Source: Fratercula arctica (taxonomy: Eukaryota > Chordata > Aves > Charadriiformes > Alcidae). Taken from it: a DNA stretch of 64,000 nt. The position numbers were made by a program, and so were the translations under genes. The stretch covers positions 1-64,000 of the forward strand of contig CANTUZ010000004.1 in NCBI GenBank assembly GCA_947846985.1, written 5' to 3'. The first letter of the stretch is position 1; every line of letters begins with the position of its first letter. Below, one piece after another: positions 1 through 11,092 of the stretch. The notes below the pieces were generated by a model that did no database searches, was not told where the DNA came from, and was given only the letters and a program-made list of their open reading frames with translations.

Positions 1-823
1 GCTTTCAGGAAGAGAAAACGAATCCAGGGAAATAACCCTTGCATGGGTGTAACATGCTCCAGAACAGACCTCACATTATTTTTACTGTTCTGTTACAATA
101 TTTCATACAAAAAACTGTAGAAGGAGAGCTGACAGAGCCTTCGTGTTAACTTCAAAGTCCACGCTGCAAGGACCTTAGGAAAAAAGCAGACGCCCGCCGC
201 AGACCTACCTCGTACTCGCGGAGCACTCCGGATCCTTTCCGGCTGTCCTGCACTGTAACCGCACAAGAGAAGGGCGACCACAGAGAAACGCCGGCAGCTG
301 ACATTCTGCCGAGAGAGGGGAAAAAAACCTTTAGCACGAGGCTGGGCAGCAACCTAAGGCTTCCTTCTTTCGCGGAGGTTCCCGAAGACTACAGCCGAGC
401 GGAGGAAAAAGCATTTGGCACCATCTCTGGCACAGCTGTTGACACGGCCCACTAGACCTTGGCATTTTTTTGACTCCCCGGCAGCTTTAGTTTCCCCAGA
501 GACACTTTCCCAGGCACACGCAGCTGACAGGCACAGACGCCTACGGACATTTTCTCGAGCCTACGCAGAGCCAAGGTTTCCTCACCCTATATGTCCCGAG
601 CTGAATATCTTTCCTAAAGGGTACAGCCACCCACCTGTCCTTCTAATCTGCCTCCTTGCAACAAAGCACCCGTTTTTTCCAGGCCGTTTCTCCAAACAGC
701 CAAGATCTTTTCAAAGTGACCTTGCGCCAACAAACCCGCGCAGGGTCCCGCCCAGCTTTTGACTGCCCTTGGCTTGACCAGGCGCACGCTCTATTCCCTC
801 CCCCAACACCAAAAGTACGGCAC

Positions 824-868
824 GCTCCCAGCCCAGAGCGCAACCCTGCGGGTACTCACGCACGCCCG
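824..868 (-). repeat. 45-bp dispersed repeat, copy 1 (minus orientation)
   Basis: On the minus strand it begins CGGGCGTGCGTGAGTACCC and ends CTGGGAGC. It is 41/45 identical to plus-strand 2806-2850 by eye, with no similarity beyond the block. It carries a consensus splice donor (GC|GTGAGT). Family unknown; an old LTR or transposon fragment is possible. Confidence 0.75.
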
Positions 869-2805
869 GCTGGTTTCCTGAGGAGCCCCCGCGCGTCCCC
901 GCCAGCGCAGGCTGCACGCCCAAGCTCAGCTTCACCCGCACCCGTTTCAGGGAATGCAGTCTCTGAAGCTTTATACTGAAAACCTCAATGATAACTCCGC
1001 ACAAACATAGTAACACAAGTGGCAAACCCGCAGCAGCTTCAGAGGTAGTTAGACTATGGACCAGGGAGAACAATAAAGCAGCTTTCTCGCGCACACAGGA
1101 AAGCGGCATGCAGTGAAAAGGGTGAGCGTTCATAGCCCTTACAGGAAACAGGTCTTCTCTTACCATTCCTAAACCCATCTGTTAGGTCAAAATATTGCAG
1201 CACTTACGTGGCCATACTGAGACTAAGGAACAACTGCCATGCCGCCAGACATTTAGAGCGGGACACAGACAGACAGACACATTTTGCTACACACAAGCCT
1301 GGATTTCCTGAAAACTTATGCTAACCAAAAATAGCCGCTTGGAACATACTGCCAAACAACATTTGGCCATTCAACTTTGCTATGTTTGACAGACAGTTTT
1401 TTTGTGAACTTGCTGTTTTCTTCCTCCTGTTGTTCCTCCTTCCTACAGAAATTCTATCTGTAGCCTATTTATTCACTATGGGTTCAAGCATTCACCTTCC
1501 TGATATTACCAGCTGATCTACAAAGCCAAGTAATTGATTGCTTTACTAAAATTCACCAAGTTACCGCAATCAAAGAGGAGCGAAAAAGGAGAGGTCAGGC
1601 AGCGAGCTTTTTCCGTGGCACTTGAGGGATGAAACTCCTCAAGAAATACTTTTAGAGTTACACACCCAAGAGCGTCCCTGAGCCTTCTGACACAGTTCTG
1701 TCATGTTCTCCTGTAATGGAATCACTGGGTTACAGAGTTGCAACAACCTCAACTGTTGTCTTTGTCAGGACACCCCTGCAACACATGCTTCTGGCACTTT
1801 TGGATAATCCCATTACGCTATTTTCAAACCTTTACAAGCATGTGTTTTGCTTGGGATTTTTTTTTTTTTTTTTAAATCAGAAGCAGCACTACCACCAGAC
1901 AGGTGCAGAACAGACAGCAAAACAGGAACACCAAAGCAATTCCCCAGGAATCGTCTATTTCCACAGGACTGACCCTGACTATTAATTTCCATCCCTCCAA
2001 CTTTCTTTTGGTGACCTTTAATGTTTTGAGTGTGTTATCATCCCCGCCCCCAGCATTTGACTGTTGTATTGCTTGATTTCTGCAAACTCAACCTTTCAGA
2101 AGTGAAGCTGTTGGTATTATTGCAGTGTTATCAGACCCTAAGTGACCAGTCACATCCAGAGGCAACAAGGACCGATGCTTTATTAGATGAAAACTGCCTT
2201 AGCACTCTGACAACTAACTTCAACTCAAGAAGGACAAAGCCACAAGGACACCGGGAATTTACCCAACACCCAGGATCTGCTGCAGGGCAGGGTCTGTCAC
2301 ACCACACTGTTGTGACACGTCTTATCCCATGTGTCTTCTCCATTGAGACAAAGGGGAGAGAAATACTCAAACAAGAGGTCTTTCAACACATCCAAAACTT
2401 GCCTTTTTGAGATCAGGTGTCACACACTTCTTTCAGTTCCTTCAAAGACAATTGTAATGCACTTTAGGTCAAGAAATACTGATAGTAAGCTGGAGCCAGG
2501 TGCCCAGTAACTTTTCTGAAGCTGCAGACACAGCTTCAATGCTTGCCTTCCTGTTAGGTCTTAACACTGTCGGAAATGGTCACTGCAGTCTAAATAGAAC
2601 AAAAAGGTATAAAATGGCAAGGCCGTAGAAGCCCTGTCTCCACCTGGGAAGAGCCTCCACAGCACAGGCACAGCAGAGGAGCCACCTCGCCATCTCTGAG
2701 ACATCAAGTAAGGAGAGGCACATGGCCAGAGCATAACCTCATCCAGACTTCATACTAACACGGTCACGCCTTCTCCAACAGGCCCTTTGCTTGTTCTGCT
2801 TGTCA

Positions 2806-2850
2806 CGGGCGTGCGTGAGTACCCACAGGGTTGCTCTCTGGTCTGGGAAC
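2806..2850 (+). repeat. 45-bp dispersed repeat, copy 2 (plus orientation)
   Basis: The plus-strand partner of 824-868, in inverted orientation about 2 kb away, with four substitutions. The sharp loss of similarity at both ends argues for a mobile or duplicated unit rather than general composition. Confidence 0.75.
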
Positions 2851-4186
2851 AGACACAAGCAGACTCAGCGTTACCAGACACAAGCGTTACAATCCCAACT
2901 CAGCATTACTCCAGCCCAACTCCCAGGCTCCAGTCTCCCATGTACCCAGCTCAGTCCACCGGCACCACCAGCTCACACCCCTGCACAATCACTGTGCTGG
3001 CACAGTCCCAGCAACAGGTAGCCCCTGCCTGGAGAAGCACACTACGGCTGTCAACAGACAGAGAGAATATTCTTCAGTGTGCTAGAACAATAAAGTAACA
3101 TGAAATACTTGCCCAAGTGATTATGATTTTTCTTAGAAACTATCCATCTTACTACCAATTGCATACTTTTAATTCACATATACTGAAGAAGTTATGTAAT
3201 ACACAAAATTTCATTTAAGTTATAATTTAAGCACATACCTCCTACGCATCCATCTAGTGCTCCTACATCAAGAACATACATTATCTCAAACAGGACAAGT
3301 CTAGCTAATTACAGCAATAAAACAGTTCTCAAATATAATCAAATCTGAACTTCCATCAGGCCACCACCCCATCACTCTGCTTGTTAGAGCTGGCATTAGC
3401 TTCCTCACTCAAGTACTCCAAGGGGAAGTCAACATTCCACCAGTTCAAGGAGATGCCTGCCACGCACTCTATTTTTAAGAGGCCGGGTGTCTCCCTTCAA
3501 GAAAATAATTTCTCAAGCAAACCCCAGTGACAATCACTTGGATAATCCCATGAAATCATCAGCTCAGTGAGCCTCCTGATTGCTATTTTTATTTGATGAA
3601 CAGACCTTTATCCTGAGGTCTAACAACTTGATAAGCAATGAGCAGGGATCCATAGTTTCAAGGCAAGAGGCCCTGTCAGACAGCTGGCTCTTACTAGCAT
3701 TTCTTTGGCAGTAGTACTGTAGAAGCTTTCAATTAGGTTTAAACACAGAACTCCTAGAGAGCAAAGCTTAAAGCCAAATAAAACTATTCCCCCCACCTCC
3801 TATCAGAAAAGTAGATGAGACAGCTGCTACCCACAGGTGGTGGCCCATGCAGCCAATTACACTGCTTATGGGTGGCTTGAGACTTAAGGACTCTGAACAA
3901 TTATATTTATCACTGCAGCTTTGACCTATCAGCCCTTTTTGTCACTCCAACTCCTCACTGAATCCTCATGTGCAGGTACAATCTAAACACCTTGGGGAGA
4001 ACACAGGGCCTGGAGCAGGTACAGTTAGGAACAAACCACAGAAGCAAGAGGGGAATAGGAACAGAGACAGCAGACACAGCAAAACTAACTGCAGCTCAAG
4101 AAAAACAGTAGAATATCCTCTGCTAACTCCGCCCTGCATTCAAAAACTCTCAGCCACCTCTTACCAGTGGAGTCCTCGCCTCACAC

Positions 4187-4218
4187 GAAGAACAGCTCAA
4201 CTGAAGAACAGCTCAACC
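4187..4218 (+). repeat. 16-bp tandem duplication
   Basis: GAAGAACAGCTCAACT is followed directly by GAAGAACAGCTCAACC, with one difference at the last base. On the minus strand the second boundary forms an acceptor-like TTCTTCAG. Confidence 0.85.
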
Positions 4219-4970
4219 AAAGTCCTTTTTTACTGGTAACCAAAGAATACCACCCCTTGATACACAAGCTGTTAGGCACCAGCTCAGGAGCAGCTCTGTT
4301 TAGCTCATCAATGAGCCCTCCAAAGACAGAGTGCTACAACCAGCCTCCTCTTCCCCACCCCATCACTATCAGGCCCACCTAAACCAACAACCATAGAGCG
4401 ACAGCTGGGCCCTGAGGGGCAGACAGGCTGGGGAAGGGCCCCTCCTCCAGGTCCAGACTTCACAGGAGCAGAGTCCCCTGTGCAGTCAGCTCTGTGCTCC
4501 ACCCAGGAGCTGGCAGCATCCAACCCAAGGGAGAGCAGGGGCAAGTGGGTAAGGTTTAATTAGAAGCTGGCAAAAAACCTTTGCTGCAAGTGCTTCTAAC
4601 TATCACATACCAAACAGCGGTGAGGAATACTGAAAACTCATGTCGTGCATGAAAAAAATGCAGCCTAGTAAGGTTTTGTTTGGTCTTTTTGGTTCTCTGC
4701 CTCATTTTTTCGGGGTAGGAATCAAGTTGCCCACCACTTACACTGTGCTGTGTTCATTGGCTACAGCCTCTCTTTGGGTGTAATCACAAAACCTCAGTCA
4801 GTATCACAACTCATTTGTCAAACTTGCAAAAATGCATCCTTTTAGATAGAAGAGTAAACAGGCCAATATTCTGCCGATTTTTGCCCTTCACCTTCCCCCA
4901 GTGCTGACAATAATCACACGCAGTACCAGGTAACACTCCAGAGGTGCACGTCCAAGTTGAAGTGACTTAC

Positions 4971-5049
4971 CTCAAGTTAAGCAGAAAATCATCAAAAGCA
5001 TCACAAAGTGGGACGTTTTCTTGCTTCCAAGACAAGACAGATCATCCCT
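4971..5049 (-). other. Candidate internal exon of the unidentified unit
   Basis: A 79-base segment between a pyrimidine-rich acceptor (CTCTACCTTTTCCTAG, AG at 5051-5050) and a full-consensus donor GAG|GTAAGT (GT at 4970-4969). From the first acceptor the frame needed by the next candidate exon meets TGA near the start. From an inner AG (before 5023) it is open and reads QENVPLCDAFDDFLLNL. Coding status is unresolved. Confidence 0.3.
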
Positions 5050-8000
5050 CTAGGAAAAGGTAGAGAGGCAAGTGTTACTCAAGCAATTACCTAATTACCA
5101 ACTCAGGCTAGCAAATACTATAATGCTTTGTGCCCGGGGGCTGGGGGGACTGGCAGGGGCAGGTTTGGGTGGAATGTGCCTTTGAATAATTCGAACAATG
5201 GAACCTTTGAATAGTTAAAACAATCGAAGTTACTAGCTGATTACAGCAGCAAGCTTCATACAGCTGCACATACTTATTTAAGGATTTATGACAAAAAGCA
5301 GTTTCAGGTTCTTTCATCTCCTCCACCACCACTGAGGAAAGCCATTTTCCACCAAAATCCTTGACAATTTTCTTGGAAGAATAAAAGCAACCACTGGCAA
5401 CCACCAACAAGCAACCAAAAATTTGAGCAAGATTAAGCCAGCCATTTTCTGGGTACATGGAGCAAATAGTAGAGCTGGGCAGCACTCAGTTCTTTCTCTC
5501 CACATGCAATATTGCACACTTTTGCTAACATATACTTGGCATAAATAAAGCCATCTCCTGACCAAAGGCCCTAAGCGCTCTGACTCTAATGCTACAAAAA
5601 CTGGTCTAAGACCCCAGACTGACAGATGTAGGTTTCCACTACACCAATGGCAGGAAGAGTAATGAACCACCCCCTCCTCTCTATATCATCATCATACCAA
5701 TACAGCAGGAGGCAGGGGGAAGAATCACAACCCTCATACCCACAACAAATCAAGTCAAGAAGCACTCATGCTTTTAGACTCCCTAGGACAGCCGTAATAC
5801 CAGGCAAAAAGCAGACTTCTGACTTGTGAATGTCAAAGGTCCAGAGACTCAAAGTTTGATCTAAAGCCTGAGGACTTAGGTCTGCAAGGTTGGATTAGGA
5901 TTCCCCTGAAAAATACTTGAACTGCTTTCAAGGGCCTGATACTCCTCAACACATCAAGAGTATCACAAACTCACTTTTCCTTGTAGCTTTCTGCTTCTTA
6001 CCTCCCCCTCCCCCCCCAATTCATTAAGTAAAAGGAAAAAAATTTTTTATTTCCCCTGTAGTAGTACTAGTAGTGTGCAATAACAGGTTCTTATTTCATC
6101 TCAGAAGAGGTTCAGAAAACAACACTTACATCTAGATTCAAATCCAGACCATTGGAAAAGCTTTTCATGACTATCGACACTTCCTCTATCCCCACTTCCG
6201 TCAGTGGAGGCAGTGAAATATTAGGCCAACAGCAGCAGAGATGGGGAAGACAAGGAGAGCCTTCTCAAGAATAGGCAGGACCAAGGGGACAAGGGCCACC
6301 TCACACTGCCAAAGCTCAGGCAAAGCCATTTCTATTTAGAAATGTGTATTTTCATTACACATATCTGCTAGGTACATTTTCTCCCATCCTGCCCTTGTTC
6401 CTACAAGGCCATTCCTCTCTACTGTCTCCCTGATAGCTGACTGCCTGTGCACGTGTTCAACCCAAGGGGTCTGCAGGTCCTGCCTCGCCAACAGCCAGTG
6501 CAGATGCCACCAGCTCAGCACTGCCTTCCCTTCTTACTCCTCACTAGCTCCCAGCAGGTACACCCATCAGAGCTATGGTCTGATCCTGGCAGTTATAGTA
6601 CCCTGATACATTTACAGCTCCCAGAGCCTGTACTACCTCCTATGCCTGTTACCAGACAGAACCGTGAACAGCCAACAAACATCTCATGTTGGCCAGTTTC
6701 CCTGCTGATGGCTTGGCAAGTCACACGCTGCCAACCATGCAGTGGAGCCAGGCAGGTCTTTCAGCCTGCTCTGCAGGCACTGCCGCCTTTATTCACCTCC
6801 AGAAGCCTTCTGGTATTCCTTCCTTGCACAGGAGCTCCCTTCTGAGTCTTCCTTGTTATTATCCCTCCCATCTCTAGCCAGGTGCCTATCCAATGAGCCA
6901 ACTCACTCACCACAGTCACCATCTCAAAACATTCTCTGGCTCCCTTCCACAGCCCTTGCATGGTGGTTTGCTGTATATGCTATTTCCAGCACCCCTTCTT
7001 TGGCAGCGGCTGCTTAAATGAAGGCATTTAGCTCTCGGAATGGAATTACCTGGATCAGGGACATCCGAGCTAGCAGTGCCTTCAGCACTTCCAGATTTTC
7101 ACATGGAAACTGCTCCAAGAATCCAAGTTATTAGCGCTATTGTCATCATGTAGTTACTATATGAGACACAGCTGGCATGGCATACGTAGGTGCCATGATT
7201 GCTTGAAAAAGCAGGCTTCTCTGGGGTTGCACTGGCTCTCAGGTTGCTTACTCCAGTCCAAGCTCTGCAGACATGTCCATCACATTGACACTGCCTTCAA
7301 CAGGGTGCACAGGCCAGTGCGATGCTCCAGTTCTCCTTTTGGCCACAAGCCTCTCTTCAGAGACATTCACTCAAGAGTAAGTTACAAGCAGCTAACAACT
7401 ACTGGGGCAGTTAACAGCTCTCTGCCAAGGAAAAACAGTCTTCGCCAACAAAGTCACACCAGCATTTACACCAAACAAGCACAGTTCTGCACGGCCCAGA
7501 CAAGCGGTTCAGGAAACCAAGGGCTTTGTCGTTCATCAGATCAGCTAACCACAGAGCCTTCACGTGGGCCAGGATCTGTGAAACAATAAGGAAGGGTTGT
7601 GTCACTTAGGCGGCTACTAACACAAGCACTTATTGCAGCCAGCCGTCTTTGAGCCTGTGTGCTTTCAGTGCGAGCCAGGCATTCAGTTCATTCCAGGCTA
7701 AGCCTCACCCTGGCTGGATGCTTCCTGCCCTGCCTGCTCCCAGAGCAGAATCCATCTGGGACCCAGCAGGCTGGTCCTCACAGGCACGAAGGCCCCACCA
7801 ACTTGTCACTGAGACACAGGCCTGGGGAGACACACTGCTCTGCCCCTGTCCTGGCAATGGAGGAACTTTGCCAGCTCCTGACCCTCCATTCTGCAACCCT
7901 GGAGCCAAGAGACCACGCAGAACCCTGGGGGATAGTCCACCTCAGCTTCTTGGTTGAAAAGATAGGCTTCTTCCTGTGGCAAGGAACAGGTATTCCTCCT

Positions 8001-9268
8001 TCCCCGTCCCTGTAACTCCCACAAGCAAAGCAGGCCCTTCTGGGCTCCCTGCTTCAGCCCTGGTGCTGTTTTAGCGGACCCCTCCTCTGCCTCCCCTCCC
8101 AGCAGCCTTGCTGACAACACCCTGGTCCCAGTCCCCTCTGAAACACAACATGTGGTGCTTGAGGAACCACAGCTCTTCCCGAGGGCAATCCTTACCAGCT
8201 TTTTAGTCGAAAAGGAAAGGGCGATATCATGTAAGACACCGTGACCAAGGGAAACTGAGCTAAACGGCTTCTGAGGGCAGGATTACATCACAGCATTGAC
8301 CCCAGCCACACACTCTGGAACCATGAAAATCAAAACCAGCTGTTTCCAAGGAGCAGCAGCAGATAGATCACCTCTTCCTTCATCAGTCATGAGACACACA
8401 TGATAACATGCTGTAACACGTAATGGGCTGAGAGTTTTAAGGCAAAATATACCTCCTCTCACACTACGATGTTTCAGATTACAGATCTGCCATCTCTCTA
8501 CAAGAAACGTACCTGGCAAAGAAGTTTTCAAGGGGCCTGAAGCACCATCCACTGGAAGCGACTGGGGAGATTTGCCAGCTGCGTAGACAAGTGAACGACT
8601 CGTGACCAGAGCTTCTCTGACGGGCCCACAGACCACCGGCAGCCGCTCCAGGGGTACCCGCCTTACTGTGTGCGCCACACAGCTCCGCCACAGAATTGCC
8701 CAGGACAGACGGATGACTAAAACAACAGGTCTTCAACGGATCCCTTATAAGCGGCTCCCGCTGTCAACTCCGCTTCCCCGGCCGAAGCCCATAGGCTCTC
8801 CGACCCCTGCCCAACAACAAAACGACACCCGCCCGCTCGCTGCTGTTCCCTGAGCGGTCGAAGGGACAATGCCACGCGGCGGCTGCCGCCCGTCACCCCC
8901 AGCTCACCTGCAGACAGCCTCCGGCCGCGGCCACGCTGATTTCCCAGGCGGCTGCCACAGACGAGGCTCACGCACCGCGAGACCCGACGGCGGGCTTGGG
9001 GCCGGGGGCTGCCGCCATCACTGTTAAAGGGACGGCGGCCCCCGCGGCAGCCTCCCGCCGCCTCCGCGGCCCGAGCCCGGCCCCGAGCAGGCTCCGCCAA
9101 CCGTACGGCCCACCGAGAGCCCCAGGCCCACCCAATCTCTTCGGGGCCCGTCGCCATGCCCGCCACGCCGAAAGGTGCCTGTCCGCGAGGCGGCCGTTAA
9201 GTGGCGGCCGGAAGTCCCGCCTCCCCCCCGGCGCGCGGTCCCGCCCCCGCGCCCAACTGTGGAGCGCC

Positions 9269-9285
9269 GGCGCCCCCTGGTGGCC
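9269..9285 (-). promoter_or_regulatory. CTCF-like binding motif 1
   Basis: The minus strand reads GGCCACCAGGGGGCGCC, matching the CTCF core CCASYAGRGGGC. It sits at the right edge of the CpG island. The match to the known consensus was made by eye. Confidence 0.65.
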
Positions 9286-9305
9286 GGGCGGCGCGCAGCT
9301 CGCCA

Positions 9306-9321
9306 GCGCCCCCTGCTGGCC
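9306..9321 (-). promoter_or_regulatory. CTCF-like binding motif 2
   Basis: The minus strand reads GGCCAGCAGGGGGCGC, an excellent match to the CTCF core, in the same orientation as motif 1 and about 36 bp away. Paired same-direction CTCF sites at a CpG-island edge suggest an insulator or loop anchor between BMP3 and the neighbouring domain; that function is inference. Confidence 0.7.
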
Positions 9322-9367
9322 GGGACCTCCCCTTTTTTAATATAGGCCTCTCCAACCAGGCCCGTAC

Positions 9368-9451
9368 TTTTTTTTTTTTTTTTTTTTAATAAAAAAAAAA
9401 AAACAACACACCAAACAAACCCCCACAAAAAAAAAAAAAAAAAAAAAAAAA
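9368..9451. repeat. T20 followed by A-rich tracts (inverted homopolymers)
   Basis: A run of 20 T, then AAT and A13, then a C/A-rich spacer and A25 (9427-9451). Another T18 lies at 9502-9519. Located just right of the CpG island. Tract lengths are likely polymorphic and error-prone in assembly. Confidence 0.9.
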
Positions 9452-9519
9452 CACAACAAAACCACCACATACGCCTCGGTTTAATTACTGTTTTGTTTTG
9501 GTTTTTTTTTTTTTTTTTT

Positions 9520-10184
9520 AAAATACTGTTATAAGTACTTACCTTCTAACTACAACACGACAGAGTCTCGCCTTGTCCCCATGACGCCGGCAGGACTGAG
9601 GCCGCAGAGTCCCCTGGGACACAGACACCTTCCTGTGGGTGAGCCACCTGCCTGGACACCCCCAGGCAAACGATGCCCCCCCCCCACTTTTTCCAAACAT
9701 TTTCCTGTTTCCGCCAGCCCGGCGTAGTTTGGTTCATTTTATTTCCAGGCTGAATGCACAGGACTGATGCAGTCTACAAACAGAAGCGGGTTCAGCCTGG
9801 TCTAAACGTTCTTTTCACCAAACCACACCACCTGTAACCAGTGTCTGTACATCAGGCACCGCCTCAGAACCAGAGACGTCGCACTGCCATTGAACAAAAA
9901 CACACCTGAGGGAAGGTGAACAGTGCGCTGCAGGTGATGAGACGTTAGAAAGAAACCAATTGAGCCCTGAAGCTGTGCTTAGAGTTGTGAATTGTGCTAC
10001 TGTTTCTAATTTTGTGACATTTATTTCTGATGTGCCACATGAGGTCTCTCTTCATCTCTCCCCTGCACCGTCTTGGTCTTGCGTCCTGTTGGCTTTGCTT
10101 TGGTTTTGTAGCTCTCCGGAAAAAATCCAACTCTAAATGCACACACACACCCCCCACCCTCATTAACAAACCCAGGTCTAATTG

Positions 10185-10216
<32 letters not shown>

Positions 10217-11092
10217 CCCTTTTAATTTGTTTTCTTCTGTTGTGTCTGTGCGAGCCACTGGAGACCATTCCTCAGTCAGGGGAGATGCCAATTGTTCCCA
10301 GCAAAAAGCCCGGGATTTCGGCCATCTCCCCCTGCCTGCTGGACCCCGGCTGCCTCCCTCAGCGCAGGCACCGAATCCTGCCCCTGCCCCACACAAATGG
10401 TGACCCTTTTTCAGCCCTCGCCGCCTTCACTCCCCTTGTCGGCTACTCAGTCATGGTTGCCAGTACTGATCCCGACTCCAACTCACTCTGTTCCCCCTGT
10501 GAGCACAAGCAAGAGCTAAAAGTCTCCTAAGTATACATGGAGCCCAGCACCAGCCCTCTGGAAGTATATAATTTCTATTTTTTTTTCCTCTCCTAACATG
10601 AGTATATGATGTAGGATAAAGCTTCTCTTCCTAGAGTCTCATTACACTTTGTCTGTTTTTTTTCTTAGAACTCAGTAATACTTTTGGGAAAAGAAGGTGT
10701 AATAACATTTGATATGAAGCTCCTTGTTTCTTTATCAATTGCTGACTGTGGAAACACCTGGCATGTCTTTGCCAGGTGACAGAGATAAAGGTACCTTTGC
10801 ACAGTGAATTTGTCTTCTATGGAGCTTGCTGAGGACTGAGTAATTGGAAAGAAAACAGCTGAATTGTTGAGGCTAATATTTATTTTAAAAATTGTATGCT
10901 ATCTAGTGACAATCAGCGTGGTGTGAAGTTGTCTGATCACCCATTAACTGGAATCACCTGCCAATAAAAAGGGGACAAAGTAGCCTCAGTACCCCAAAGG
11001 TCTGAATTCATCTGTAAAGTGGGGCAGATGTTATAATGTGTATACCTCAGAAGTTTTTGTATAGACTGAGAGGAAACAGCTGTCCCGGCACA
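9520..11092. other. Intergenic stretch with a possible retroposed 3' end
   Basis: No recognised gene. A minus-strand donor GAAG|GTAAGTAC lies at about 9540. T26 at 10188-10213 reads on the minus strand as a poly(A) tract preceded, about 6 bases before it, by ATTAAA. The rest is unremarkable AT-rich sequence up to the CR1. Confidence 0.5.
10188..10213 (-). repeat. Poly(A) tract (minus strand), possible retroposition tail
   Basis: 26 uninterrupted T on the plus strand. On the minus strand the preceding sequence contains ATTAAA just upstream, as expected of a reverse-transcribed mRNA end. The upstream frame is not recognised, so the source is unknown. Confidence 0.4.

Larger units (their letters stand above)
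1..3238. other. Left edge: no recognised gene
   Basis: GC-rich between about 180 and 960, then AT-richer. Minus-strand donor-like sites occur at 210 (GAG|GTAGGT), about 860 (GTGC|GTGAGT), about 1163 (AATG|GTAAGAG) and about 1206 (CAC|GTAAGT), but no frame matches a known protein. Apart from the 45-bp repeat pair and a T-rich tract near 1858, nothing else is seen. Confidence 0.5.
3239..9166 (-). other. Unidentified minus-strand transcription unit (candidate exons only)
   Basis: Starting at the CpG island, several minus-strand segments have both an acceptor and a donor. They are 8206-8274; about 7590 downward from TTGTTTCACAG; a segment ending at 6130 (GAT|GTAAGTG) with an open frame SLPPLTEVGIEEVSIVMKSF; 4971-5049 with strong CTTTTCCTAG and GAG|GTAAGT sites; 4742-4792; and 3239-3300. 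If the 4971 exon starts at the internal acceptor before 5023, its frame (ENVPLCDAFDDFLLNL) continues in phase into 4742-4792 (FCDYTQREAVANEHSTV). I do not recognise the product. Splice-like sites are frequent by chance, so this may be a lncRNA or nothing. Confidence 0.25.
8600..9330. promoter_or_regulatory. CpG island, promoter of an unidentified gene (probably minus strand)
   Basis: CpG-dense, GC-rich block about 7.6 kb beyond the BMP3 stop. On the minus strand it contains ATGs in fair context near 9166 and 9021 and a good donor CTGCAG|GTGAGC with GT at 8906-8905. Further donor-like sites are at about 8513 and 8196. No recognised protein starts here. Direction is inferred from the donors on the minus strand; a bidirectional promoter is possible. 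Confidence 0.65.

Noticed and set aside
711..1178. 155-codon minus-strand open frame with leucine-rich segment
   Set aside because: Overlaps the 45-bp repeat and a GC-rich patch. The hydrophobic run is short and there is no homologue I recognise.
3239..3300. A 62-bp exon with open frame LVLFEIMYVLDVGALDGCVG as a firm coding exon
   Set aside because: Kept only as part of the low-confidence unit: its phase does not join all neighbouring candidates and no family matches.
4565..4610. A terminal exon reading VIPHRCLVCDS-stop, joined in phase to 4742-4792
   Set aside because: The phase fits, but the exon is only 11 codons and also contains an alternative donor (TTTG|GTATGT). Too short to support a protein end.
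5108..5670. Two minus-strand frames of about 120 codons with hydrophobic Trp/Leu-rich text
   Set aside because: They overlap each other in different frames and lack convincing splice context or known motifs.
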